Shown here piece by piece: positions 32,180 to 40,735 of a stretch of 64,000 nucleotides of DNA. This DNA comes from Prevotella corporis DSM 18810 = JCM 8529 (GTDB lineage: Bacteria; Bacteroidota; Bacteroidia; Bacteroidales; Bacteroidaceae), in contig NZ_KE387156.1 of assembly GCF_000430525.1 (NCBI RefSeq), positions 62,001 through 126,000 on the forward strand, in the 5' to 3' direction. The notes under the pieces are model-generated. The model was not told the origin of the DNA, did no database searches, and saw only the letters and a program-made list of their open reading frames with translations. Both the position numbers and the translations under genes were made by a program. The stretch's first letter is position 1, and every line of letters begins with the position of its first letter.

Positions 32180-32857
32180 TCACGTCTCAACAACATCCAA
32201 CACCCAACACTTGTCGTTTTCCACCCTGAATTTCACATCCTTGCCAGCAAAAGGCATCCCATAAATTCGGCTGTGGTCGTGCTGGTACTTTGGATGCGGA
32301 CCTTGTGAGAGCACTTCTTCCAGCGCTTTCGCATCGTCAGGTTGGAATCGGGCCTTCAATTCGTCAGGAAACACAACCATGAGCGTGGCCCAGTCGTTTC
32401 CATCGGTAAACCCTCCTCTTGCCTTGGCATGGCTATCCACGTAGGGAAGATAAGGCTTGATGTCGTAAACTGGTGTTCCGTCCATCAAATCAGCTCCTTC
32501 CACAATGATTTCACCAGACTTGATTTCCACTATCCTTACCGACGATAATCCCAATCCGTTGGGACGGAAGGGCGAACGGCTGGCAAACACGCCTATCCGC
32601 TTGTTGCCGCCAAGTCTTGGCGGACGTACCGTAAGCGAATCACCGTCTTTCCATGCTTCAGAGCTGTTTGCCGAGAATCCCCAAATCATCCACAGATAAT
32701 CAAAACCTTCGAGTCCGCGCAACGCTTCTTCTCGATTGAATTTCGGTTCTAAAACGATAGTGCCTCGTAGCTCATGAACCAGACCGCTTTGTCTGGGAAT
32801 ACCAAATTTAGAGGTGAACGGAGAACGAAAATAGGCTATGGGTTCAATTTCTTTCAT
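32180..32857 (-). CDS. trmO: tRNA (N6-threonylcarbamoyladenosine37-N6)-methyltransferase TrmO
   Basis: TrmO/TsaA (formerly YaeB, UPF0066) methylates t6A37 in threonine tRNAs using SAM. The 225-residue protein shows the family pattern: IAYFRSPFTSKFGIPRQSG at the start, GFDYLWMIWGFS, then RPPRLGGNKRIGVFASRSPFRPNGLGLS, and a C-terminal DGRVYGMPF-like IYGMPFAG domain end. Single gene with its own -7 box. Confidence 0.92.
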   Translation of the reverse strand: MKEIEPIAYFRSPFTSKFGIPRQSGLVHELRGTIVLEPKFNREEALRGLEGFDYLWMIWGFSANSSEAWKDGDSLTVRPPRLGGNKRIGVFASRSPFRPNGLGLSSVRIVEIKSGEIIVEGADLMDGTPVYDIKPYLPYVDSHAKARGGFTDGNDWATLMVVFPDELKARFQPDDAKALEEVLSQGPHPKYQHDHSRIYGMPFAGKDVKFRVENDKCWVLDVVET

Positions 32858-32861
32858 GCAA

Positions 32862-32869
32862 CAAACTTA
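32862..32869 (-). promoter_or_regulatory. trmO: -7 box of trmO
   Basis: Minus strand TAAGTTTG, 5 nt before the start codon position, implying a very short or near-absent leader. A TTTG at 32884-32887 is closer than the usual -33 spacing. Confidence 0.45.
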
Positions 32870-32945
32870 CATAAAAATCTGCACAAACCAATTTGTTCGG
32901 TGAAGAAATATTAAGTTTTATACATACAAATTCCTATTTTTTATT

Positions 32946-32953
32946 TATCTTTG
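32946..32953 (+). promoter_or_regulatory. -7 box of the OPT transporter gene
   Basis: TATCTTTG followed by C, 60 nt before the ATG at 33013. Confidence 0.55.
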
Positions 32954-33012
32954 CGACAATTATCAAATCCTGACGGTTGATTTTTACCTGAACAATTATT
33001 AGTAAAACACAT

Positions 33013-35001
33013 ATGGAAAATAAAGAGAAACTAAACGTAGAGCTTCCTGAAAACGCATTCAGGGAACTGAAAGAGGGTGAGGAATACCAGCCTGTAATGA
33101 GTCCACAGAAGGTTTATCCCGAAGTAAGTCCATGGTCGGTGACGTTCGGAATCTTGATGGCTGTTCTGTTCTCGGCTGCAGCCGCTTATTTAGGGCTAAA
33201 GGTTGGGCAAGTATTCGAGGCGGCAATTCCTATCGCTATTATCGCCATCGGTCTGTCATCGGCAACCAAACGCAAGAACGCTTTGGGCGAGAACGTCATC
33301 ATTCAGAGTATCGGAGCTTGTTCAGGAGCTGTGGTGGCTGGTGGAATATTTGTGATGCCTGCCATTTATATGCTCGATTTGCAAGCCGATTTCTTCCAAA
33401 TATTCATTGCTGCAGCATTGGGAGGTGTTCTTGGAATCCTCTTTTTGATACCTTTCCGCAAGTACTTCGTGAAAGACCAGCACGGCAAATATCCATTCCC
33501 AGAGGCCACGGCTACCACACAGGTGCTCGTTAGCGGAGAGAAGGGCGGCAGTCAGGCAAAACCCTTGCTTCTTGCCGGACTTGTCGGAGGATTATACGAC
33601 TTCTGTGTTGCCACGTTCGGTTGGTGGAATGAGACCGTTACGAGTCGCATGATTGGCTTTGGAGAAACGATTGCTGATAAAGCAAAGCTCGTCTTCAAGT
33701 TGAACACTGGTGCGGCGGTGCTCGGATTGGGTTATATCATTGGGCTTAAATACGCTTCCATCATCTGTCTCGGTTCTTTAACCATTTGGTGGGTGATTGT
33801 TCCGGGCATGGCGCTCATCTTTCCCGATACCGTACTCAACCAATGGGATCCGAGCATCACAACAGCGCTGGGCAATATGAGTGCTGAGGAAATCTATCAG
33901 TCGTATGCCCGTTCTATCGGTATTGGCGGTATCGCCATGTCGGGTATCATAGGAATCGTGAAATCATGGGGTATCATCAAGGATGCCGTCGGTCTTGCCG
34001 CCCGCGAGATGAAGGGAAAGGGTGCCGACCAGCAAGAAGCGATTCGCACGCAGCGCGATATTTCTTTCAAGATTATCGCCATTGGCAGTATCTCAACTCT
34101 GATTATCACTTTCCTTTTCTTCTATTTCGGTGTAATGGACTTCAATTTGTTGCATGCAGTTGTTGGTATTATCCTTGTCGCCGTGATAGCTTTTCTCTTC
34201 ACAACGGTAGCGGCCAATGCCATTGCCATTGTGGGGTCGAACCCTGTTTCGGGAATGACGCTGATGACTTTGATTCTCGCCTCTGTTGTTATGGTGGCCG
34301 TAGGATTGAAGGGTAACTCTGGTATGTTGGCAGCCCTGTTGATGGGCGGTGTCGTATGTACGGCGCTTTCAATGGCAGGCTCTTTCATTACCGACCTCAA
34401 GATTGGATATTGGCTGGGTACTACACCAAGAAAGCAAGAAACATGGAAGTTCCTCGGAACGATTATTTCTGCCGCAACGGTTGCAGGTGTGATGATTGTG
34501 CTCGATAAGACCTACGGCTTCAATTCAGGTAAGTTGGCAGCTCCACAGGCAAATGCAATGGCAGCGGTAATCAAACCGTTGATGAGCGGACAAGGAGCGC
34601 CTTGGGCTCTCTATGGCATCGGTGCGCTTTTGGCCTTGGTTCTTGACCGTTGCAAGATTCCGGCACTAGCATTCTCTCTGGGTATGTTCATCCCAATCCA
34701 GCTCAATATTCCATTGTTTGTTGGTGGAGCTGTACATTGGTTTGTTACAACCCGTACGAAGGACGAGCAACTCAACAAGCTGCGCAGCGAGAAGGGAACG
34801 CTCATTGCTTCCGGTTTCATTGCTGGTGGCGCACTGATGGGTGTCGTTTCTGCATTGCTAAAGTTCTTCGGCATCGACTACGACTACTCAAACTGGTGGC
34901 AAAACCATCTATCGGAAATGTTATCACTTGTTGCTTACATTGCGTTGATATTCTATTTTATCGTTGCAACGCGAATAAAGAAAGAAGAAATTGAGGCGTA
35001 A
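33013..35001 (+). CDS. OPT family oligopeptide transporter
   Basis: Proton-coupled transporter of 662 residues with about fifteen hydrophobic segments. Prokaryotic OPT features are visible: the N-terminal SPWSVTFGILMAVLFSAAAAYLGLK segment, KYPFPEATATTQVLVSGEKGG (~160-185) and FLFTTVAANAIAIVGSNPVSG (~395-415). Likely substrates are short peptides, an important carbon source for Prevotella-type bacteria; OPT members can also move metal chelates. Single gene with promoter and terminator. Confidence 0.93.
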   Translation: MENKEKLNVELPENAFRELKEGEEYQPVMSPQKVYPEVSPWSVTFGILMAVLFSAAAAYLGLKVGQVFEAAIPIAIIAIGLSSATKRKNALGENVIIQSIGACSGAVVAGGIFVMPAIYMLDLQADFFQIFIAAALGGVLGILFLIPFRKYFVKDQHGKYPFPEATATTQVLVSGEKGGSQAKPLLLAGLVGGLYDFCVATFGWWNETVTSRMIGFGETIADKAKLVFKLNTGAAVLGLGYIIGLKYASIICLGSLTIWWVIVPGMALIFPDTVLNQWDPSITTALGNMSAEEIYQSYARSIGIGGIAMSGIIGIVKSWGIIKDAVGLAAREMKGKGADQQEAIRTQRDISFKIIAIGSISTLIITFLFFYFGVMDFNLLHAVVGIILVAVIAFLFTTVAANAIAIVGSNPVSGMTLMTLILASVVMVAVGLKGNSGMLAALLMGGVVCTALSMAGSFITDLKIGYWLGTTPRKQETWKFLGTIISAATVAGVMIVLDKTYGFNSGKLAAPQANAMAAVIKPLMSGQGAPWALYGIGALLALVLDRCKIPALAFSLGMFIPIQLNIPLFVGGAVHWFVTTRTKDEQLNKLRSEKGTLIASGFIAGGALMGVVSALLKFFGIDYDYSNWWQNHLSEMLSLVAYIALIFYFIVATRIKKEEIEA

Positions 35002-35036
35002 TCAGCCTTAATGAGACATAAAATAAATAGCAAAAT

Positions 35037-35064
35037 GAGGATGTGTCAAAATTGGCACATCCTC
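35037..35064 (+). terminator. Terminator of the OPT gene
   Basis: GAGGATGTGTC and GGCACATCCTC pair (one wobble) around AAAATT; a pyrimidine-rich tail TTCTTC follows. The remaining ~210 bp up to cmk show nothing recognisable. Confidence 0.75.
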
Positions 35065-35276
35065 TTCTTCGAACGATTACTGACCTTTCGTTGATAAAAA
35101 TATATTGACCAATAAATCAGGAAGCTATGTTTTGCAGACAAAAGCCTGTTGTTGTCAAGACCGTTTACCTTTGGGACTTGAACGAAATGCTCAAACTACA
35201 GTTTCCCCAATGATGTCGATGAAACACGGTGGGCATCGAAAACCCAGCCTTCAAGAAGTTCACCTTATGATAGAGG

Positions 35277-35969
35277 TCATGCCTTGCAAACCTTCTCGTA
35301 TTGTTGTAATAGCCATTGCTTTTGTTCGGCAATGGAAATGTTGCTGTTGTCGAGCTCAATGGCATCATCGGCCTTGCGCAAGGGTGATGTCTCTCGATGC
35401 GAGTCAATATAGTCGCGCTCCTGAACGTTCTTGAGAATGTCGGCAAAGTTGGCCTCCATTCCCTTTGCTTTCAACTCATCGTATCGTCGTTGTGCACGGA
35501 CCTCGGCCGAAGCTGTGACAAATATCTTGAGTTCGGCTTGCGGGAACACCACCGTTCCGATGTCACGTCCATCCATCACGATACCTTTCTCGTCGCCCAT
35601 CCTTTGCTGTTGTGAGACGAGGGCTGCTCTCACGAACGGAACAGCTGCGATAGGGCTGACGTGCGATGACACTTCCATGGTGCGTATCTCCTTCTCAACG
35701 TTCTCGTTGTTAAGATAAGTATCCGGTCTGCCTGTGGTCTCATTGAGTTTGAAACTGATATTGATGTCGGGCATTTGCTTTTCCAATTCCGACAGCTTGA
35801 TAGTTCCGTCCTCGTCAAAGAGGTTGTTGCGAAGTGCGTAGAGCGTTACCGAGCGGTACATTGCTCCCGTGTCGATGTAAATATAACCTATTTCGCGTGC
35901 CAGGTCTTTTGCCATGGTGCTTTTGCCACATGATGAGTAGCCGTCGATTGCTATTATAATTTTCTTCAT
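35277..35969 (-). CDS. cmk: Cytidylate kinase
   Basis: Phosphorylates CMP and dCMP with ATP. 230 residues with the P-loop GYSSCGKST (~10-18), the [16 protein letters not shown] motif after it, and [22 protein letters not shown], all characteristic. It lies downstream of porQ on the same strand; porQ-cmk adjacency is conserved in several Bacteroidales, where ispH often follows, although here ispH is about 15 kb away. A hairpin precedes the start codon. Confidence 0.96.
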   Translation of the reverse strand: MKKIIIAIDGYSSCGKSTMAKDLAREIGYIYIDTGAMYRSVTLYALRNNLFDEDGTIKLSELEKQMPDINISFKLNETTGRPDTYLNNENVEKEIRTMEVSSHVSPIAAVPFVRAALVSQQQRMGDEKGIVMDGRDIGTVVFPQAELKIFVTASAEVRAQRRYDELKAKGMEANFADILKNVQERDYIDSHRETSPLRKADDAIELDNSNISIAEQKQWLLQQYEKVCKA

Positions 35970-35980
35970 GATTAAAGTCG

Positions 35981-36031
35981 CTCCCCAGTCTCTACAAAAA
36001 AGCTAAATGCAAGTTACACATTGACTGGGAG
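35981..36031 (-). other. Hairpin in the porQ-cmk gap
   Basis: CTCCCCAGTC (35981-35990) pairs with GACTGGGAG (36023-36031) with one bulge, loop ~32 nt. On the minus strand it ends 11 nt before the cmk start codon, with no T-tail after it. It may terminate porQ weakly or modulate cmk translation. Confidence 0.4.
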
Positions 36032-36122
36032 GTTGATGATGATTATACTTTTGTTATTGTGTATTTTTGAATACATCCCTTTCTGTCTGGCAATCCCGAT
36101 ACGTTGAAAGTGCTTGGAATTC

Positions 36123-37067
36123 TTAGAACGAATAGGCAAGGTTCACCATAATCGAGTTGCTCGAAGCATGATACTTTCCGTAGGCCAAGTTGAGTCTGAA
36201 GCGTTCGAGGTTGACACCTGCTCCAATGCTGAATCCAGCTCCATGTGCACTTTCGTCGTCACCCGTTCCGATTTTCATCTCCTCGGCCTTTCTGAAGTTG
36301 TAGCCCGCTCCGATCCAAATGTTTTGCGAGAGAAGCACCTCCGCACCTAAATTCAAATGATTGATGAACCGGTAGTTATAGTGAGTGAGATCAACGAGGG
36401 TGAGGGATAGGCGCACGGGCAGGGCAGCAAACGTTTTGCTGACACCCAGCTGAAGGTCGAAGGGCATTTTGCCAAAATCCTCCTCGTAGGCCTTCACCTG
36501 TCCACCGAGATTTTTGGCGACCGCTGATACCGACCATTCCGTTTCAGGCTCGTACCAGTTCAGTCCCAAATCGACACCAACGGCCATTGAATTGTAATTC
36601 CCGATGTAAGAGGTGATGAATTTGGCCGTGATACCACCTACAAGGTTCCGAGCCAATTCATAGGAGAATATTCCCTGTATGGCAATTTCGCTGGCGCTGA
36701 ATTCGCCTGTCTGCACATTGTTTTCATCAACTTCCTTCATCTTGCCGTAGTTCATGTATTGTATTCCGCCGGCAATAGTAGCCTTTTCCTTGATGGCTTT
36801 TGTGAAAGATGCCCCCATATAGTTGGCCCCTTTCATGTAGTTCATGTAGTTTAGTCCCACGGTCATGTCGCTCACCGATGCCGCAAGTGCCGGATTTGAG
36901 AACATCAGTGCTGGGTCGTCCTCGATGATGGTGATATTTTCTCCCCCAAGAGCTGCAGCATGAGCGCTTACAGGAAGGCGGAGGAAGTTGTATTCTGTTT
37001 GACTCTCTTGCCCCCATGATATTGTAGCCAATACCGACAGAAGGAGAGTGAAAACAAGTTTTTTCAT
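36123..37067 (-). CDS. porQ: Type IX secretion system outer-membrane protein PorQ
   Basis: PorQ is an outer-membrane beta-barrel that, with PorU, PorV and PorZ, forms the attachment complex processing T9SS cargo. 314 residues with a signal peptide (~1-19), the PorQ/PorP-type start (YNFLRLPVSAHAAALGGENI, then DDPALMFSNPALA) and alternating beta-strands to a terminal phenylalanine. Position upstream of cmk supports the call. It predicts a functional T9SS, consistent with the T9SS-like tails of the proteins at 58.1 and 61.0 kb. Confidence 0.92.
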   Translation of the reverse strand: MKKLVFTLLLSVLATISWGQESQTEYNFLRLPVSAHAAALGGENITIIEDDPALMFSNPALAASVSDMTVGLNYMNYMKGANYMGASFTKAIKEKATIAGGIQYMNYGKMKEVDENNVQTGEFSASEIAIQGIFSYELARNLVGGITAKFITSYIGNYNSMAVGVDLGLNWYEPETEWSVSAVAKNLGGQVKAYEEDFGKMPFDLQLGVSKTFAALPVRLSLTLVDLTHYNYRFINHLNLGAEVLLSQNIWIGAGYNFRKAEEMKIGTGDDESAHGAGFSIGAGVNLERFRLNLAYGKYHASSNSIMVNLAYSF

Positions 37068-37089
37068 TTAATGTACTTTAATTTATCGG

Positions 37090-37097
37090 CAAAGATA
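37090..37097 (-). promoter_or_regulatory. porQ: -7 box of porQ
   Basis: Minus strand TATCTTTG followed by CC, 22 nt before the porQ start. Confidence 0.6.
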
Positions 37098-37225
37098 CAT
37101 CTTTTTCCGAATATCTTATTAATTTTGTCAATTGATTATGCGATGAGTCATCAACGCTTATTCTGCGTTATTCATCTCGTCATCGTTTCTAATAACGTTA
37201 AATAGGTCAAGTTTAGTGTTCGATT

Positions 37226-38020
37226 TTGGAAATAAAGAAATCAAATAAGGCAGATTTAGAGAACAAGCGCTGGGTAGGATTTGTGCTCGGGCTCATCGTT
37301 GCATTGTCGATTTTCTTTGTTGCCATGGAATATTCCAGCGATGGCGATGGTTCGGATAAGCGTGTTGACTCGTTGAAAGAACTGGTGTTGCAGGACAAGG
37401 ATATGATTCCAGCCATTGACCAGCAAAACTTGGCTGTCAAGAAAACCGAAGAGAAACCTACGATGGAGGATAAACTCAATTTGAAGCGCAGTGAAACACC
37501 ACAGAAAGTCATGCCACATGAGGTGGGCAACATGGACTCGAATGACAAAAAGACCGCAGCGCCACAGCTGAGTGACGTTCCGGTGATAACGAAGGAGGTT
37601 TCCGACGTACCCAATCCAAGCAAGGTAAAGGAGGAAGCAAAAAAGGAAACCAACAAACTTACGGATGATAATTCGGATGTGCAGGTGGAACGCTATGATG
37701 ATAAGGTGAGCAAGCGTATTCTCTCGGAAACACCTACACCACCTGGTGGCTGGAGTGCATTCATGAAATGGCTGACAACAAACATAAAATATCCCGATGC
37801 AGCCAAACGGGTCAAGAAACAAGGGGTTGTGAATGTAACCTTCATTGTGAACAAGGATGGAACCGTGACCGATGTGAATGTAAAGGAAACGACGAATCCT
37901 GAATTCGACCTTGAGGTGTTGCGGGTAGTCCGGACAATGGGAAAATGGAAGCCCGGCATAGAAAAGAACAAACCATGTCGGTCGATGATTGAAGTACCCG
38001 TGGTGTTCCAGTTCTCTTAA
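37226..38020 (+). CDS. tonB: TonB energy transducer, TTG start
   Basis: Links the proton motive force from ExbB/ExbD to outer-membrane receptors. 264 residues: short basic N-terminus (EIKKSNKADLENKR), one membrane helix (~17-33), a long Lys/Glu/Pro-rich periplasmic linker and the TonB C-terminal domain (~175-263, IKYPDAAKRVKKQGVVNVTF, ending VPVVFQF). The start appears to be TTG: the frame has no ATG or GTG between an upstream stop (37214) and the helix, and the basic residues after the TTG match the usual N-terminus of Bacteroidota TonB proteins. The exbB operon is 4 kb downstream. Confidence 0.9.
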   Translation: MEIKKSNKADLENKRWVGFVLGLIVALSIFFVAMEYSSDGDGSDKRVDSLKELVLQDKDMIPAIDQQNLAVKKTEEKPTMEDKLNLKRSETPQKVMPHEVGNMDSNDKKTAAPQLSDVPVITKEVSDVPNPSKVKEEAKKETNKLTDDNSDVQVERYDDKVSKRILSETPTPPGGWSAFMKWLTTNIKYPDAAKRVKKQGVVNVTFIVNKDGTVTDVNVKETTNPEFDLEVLRVVRTMGKWKPGIEKNKPCRSMIEVPVVFQFS

Positions 38021-38132
38021 ATTCCAAAGCTAACCTATTCAAAGGTAATCTTTGAGGTAATGCTCTTAGATAGGGATAGTTGAAAAGAGCAGCCTTACTC
38101 TATTACGCTAATCAATGTAAAAAGAAAGATAT

Positions 38133-39107
38133 ATGTACACATCTGACGAACTTCTTGAGAAAGTAAACAATTATTTGGACACCCTCGCTTATGGGCGCTC
38201 ACCAGAGAGCCTCTATCAACCCATCCAATATGTGTTGGGTCTGGGGGGAAAACGCATCCGTCCAGTACTTATGCTTCTCAGTTATAATTTATATCACGAG
38301 AACCCCGATAATATTTTGTCCTCAGCTTGTGCACTCGAAACATACCATAATTATACACTTCTTCACGACGACTTGATGGACGAGGCACCCATCCGGCGTG
38401 GACAACCTACTGTTCATACAAAGTGGGATGCCAATCAGGCCATCCTTTCGGGTGACTCCATGTTGGTGTTGGCCTACGAAAGACTGGCCCATTGCGATGG
38501 CAAACATCTGGAAGCGGTATTGGAGCTCTTCACCGAAACAGCCCTTCAGATAGGAGAGGGACAGCAATATGATATGGAATTTGAGAAACGGGACGACGTT
38601 GCAGTAGATGAATACATTGAAATGATTCGGCTGAAGACCAGCGTGCTTCTTGCTTGTGCCATGAAGATGGGGGCCATCCTTGCCGATGCCTCAGCCGACG
38701 ATGCCGATAACTTGTATAAGTTTGGTGAGTTAATAGGCCTGGCGTTCCAGTTACAAGATGATTATCTCGATGTCTATGGTGACTCCAAGGTATTTGGGAA
38801 AAAGATAGGTGGAGATATTGTCTCTAATAAGAAAACTTATATGCTGATAACCGCTTTCAATCAAGCCAACGATAAGCAACGTGCTGAATTGGAATCATGG
38901 ATCGGAAAGACTGATTTTGATGCCGAGGAGAAAATTACCGCTGTGACAAAGCTCTATAATGAAATGGGGATTGGCCAGTTGGCAAAGAAAAAAATGGACT
39001 ATTACTATGAGCAAAGCAAGAAATATCTTGCAGCCATCTCTCTGCCAGAAGAACGGAAGTCAGAACTGAAAGCCTATGCGGCAATGATGATGAAAAGACA
39101 GAAGTAG
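38133..39107 (+). CDS. Polyprenyl (trans-isoprenyl) diphosphate synthase
   Basis: Chain-elongating prenyltransferase that condenses IPP with allylic diphosphates. 324 residues with the GGKRIRP motif (~38-44), the first aspartate-rich motif DDLMD (79-83), and the second QDDYLD (208-213). Product length (geranylgeranyl, or octaprenyl for menaquinone) cannot be read reliably from the sequence. It uses IPP from the MEP pathway, whose IspH is at 20.0 kb. It lies between tonB and a conserved unknown gene on the same strand. Confidence 0.93.
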   Translation: MYTSDELLEKVNNYLDTLAYGRSPESLYQPIQYVLGLGGKRIRPVLMLLSYNLYHENPDNILSSACALETYHNYTLLHDDLMDEAPIRRGQPTVHTKWDANQAILSGDSMLVLAYERLAHCDGKHLEAVLELFTETALQIGEGQQYDMEFEKRDDVAVDEYIEMIRLKTSVLLACAMKMGAILADASADDADNLYKFGELIGLAFQLQDDYLDVYGDSKVFGKKIGGDIVSNKKTYMLITAFNQANDKQRAELESWIGKTDFDAEEKITAVTKLYNEMGIGQLAKKKMDYYYEQSKKYLAAISLPEERKSELKAYAAMMMKRQK

Positions 39108-39147
39108 TACAGAGAAATGGTGAAAAAAATATAAATCGGAGTCCAAT

Positions 39148-39846
39148 ATGCCCTATAGACGCTTGCCAAAAACCGATTCAGCCAGATTGAAGGCATTGAA
39201 AACGTTGCTTGAGAACAATGAAATATACACCGTCCGCAACAGGTTTATAGACTGGAAGTTGCTGAATCGGGCACAACCGTTGCACGATAGATTGCTCACC
39301 GCTACCGAACAGTACAAGATTTCGATGTCATCGCAAGTTCGAAATGCCAGGAAAATGGACGGATTGCAGCATAGGGCCTCCATGTATCTAAGTCATTTCC
39401 TCCAAGTGTTGCTCATGTCGGCCGAGCGTGGGGAAATTAAACGTAGCCAGTTGCCTCTGTATGGATTGGACGAGAAAACAACAGCCTTACCCAATCTTAA
39501 AACAACGGATGGACTGTTGAAGTGGGGCCCCATCGTAATCGAAGGTGAAAAGGCACGGCAAAAGAAGGGGGGGCGTCCCATCTATAATCCTTCTATCGGC
39601 ATGGTTTCTACTCATTTTGATATCTACCGTGAGGCATATAGCGCACAGAGGAAATTGCAACAACGAACAAACAGAGCAAATCAGGACATTTCCAAGTTGC
39701 GCCCAGAGATTGATGAGTTGTTGTTGGAGCTGTGGAATGCCATTGAAGCTCATTTTGCAGACTTGCCACCTGAACAACGGTTTGATGAATGTAGAAAGTT
39801 TGGTGTCGTTTATTACTATAGGCGGCACGAGGAGCGAATCTATTAG
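39148..39846 (+). CDS. Conserved hypothetical protein
   Basis: 232 residues, no signal peptide or membrane helix. The composition is strongly basic (many Arg, Lys and Gln), and the C-terminal third (QRKLQQRTNRANQDISKLRPEIDELLLELWNAIEAHF) looks like coiled coil or helical hairpin. I do not recognise a named family, though it looks like a Bacteroidota-conserved protein. It sits 40 bp after the prenyl synthase and 66 bp before tatD on the same strand, so is probably co-transcribed. Function not known; a nucleic-acid-binding role is only a guess from charge. Confidence 0.75.
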   Translation: MPYRRLPKTDSARLKALKTLLENNEIYTVRNRFIDWKLLNRAQPLHDRLLTATEQYKISMSSQVRNARKMDGLQHRASMYLSHFLQVLLMSAERGEIKRSQLPLYGLDEKTTALPNLKTTDGLLKWGPIVIEGEKARQKKGGRPIYNPSIGMVSTHFDIYREAYSAQRKLQQRTNRANQDISKLRPEIDELLLELWNAIEAHFADLPPEQRFDECRKFGVVYYYRRHEERIY

Positions 39847-39912
39847 GCGCTGATTATCCAGTGTGTCCTTTCAAAAAAGGAAGATTTAGAACGATGAACC
39901 AATAGCTGAAAC

Positions 39913-40686
39913 ATGATAATAGATACCCATATACACCTTGATGGTGAGGAATTTAAGGATGATCTGCCCGCTGTCATTGAGAGAGCCAGGACAGCTGGTG
40001 TGTCGAAGGTGTTCATTCCAGCCATAGACATGAAGTCTGTTAGCACAATCGCCGACGTATGTCGCAAGTATCCGAGTTATGCGTACCCTATGTTGGGCCT
40101 TCATCCTGAGGAAGTAAGGGCCGATTATGCGGAAATACTACAGGAAATGAGGAAACTTTTGGATGAGAGCAAGGACTATATCGCAATAGGCGAGGTGGGA
40201 TTGGACTTTTATTGGAGTCGGGAGTTCGAGAAAGAACAACTCATGGCTTTCGAAGAGCAGGTGAAGTGGTCAGTTGAGACACACCTTCCGTTGATGATTC
40301 ACTGTCGGAAGGCCCAGAACGAGATGGTGCACATTCTTCGAAGGTATCAGAAAGATTTGCCGGGAGGTGTTTTTCACTGCTTTACTGGTAACGAAAAGGA
40401 GGCAGAGGAGTTGCTTTCGTTTGATAACTTCGTGCTCGGAATTGGTGGAGTGCTGACCTTTAAAAAGTCAAATTTACCCGAAACGCTGAAGAGCGTACCT
40501 TTAAACCGCATCGTCTTGGAGACCGATGCGCCTTATATGGCCCCTGTTCCCATGCGGGGACAGCGTAATGAAAGTGCGTTTTTGGTGTATATAATGGCAA
40601 AGATTGCGGAGACAAAGTGCGTTTCCGAGGATGAGGTTGCCACCGTTACAACTGCCAATGTAAAGAGAATTTTTGGATTCAATTAG
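39913..40686 (+). CDS. tatD: TatD family metal-dependent deoxyribonuclease
   Basis: Metallo-hydrolase of the TIM-barrel amidohydrolase superfamily with 3'-exonuclease activity in characterised TatD proteins. 257 residues with metal ligands in DTHIHLD (His6, His8), GEVGLDFYW (Glu near 95), MIHCRKA (His near 131), FHCFTGN (His near 154) and LETDAPYMAP (Asp near 204). Follows the unknown gene and precedes a secreted PagL-like protein on the same strand. Confidence 0.93.
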   Translation: MIIDTHIHLDGEEFKDDLPAVIERARTAGVSKVFIPAIDMKSVSTIADVCRKYPSYAYPMLGLHPEEVRADYAEILQEMRKLLDESKDYIAIGEVGLDFYWSREFEKEQLMAFEEQVKWSVETHLPLMIHCRKAQNEMVHILRRYQKDLPGGVFHCFTGNEKEAEELLSFDNFVLGIGGVLTFKKSNLPETLKSVPLNRIVLETDAPYMAPVPMRGQRNESAFLVYIMAKIAETKCVSEDEVATVTTANVKRIFGFN

Positions 40687-40735
40687 CCTTATGAGGGTCG
40701 ATTGAGCAAAGTTAATTTCCACTTTGTTGATTTTT

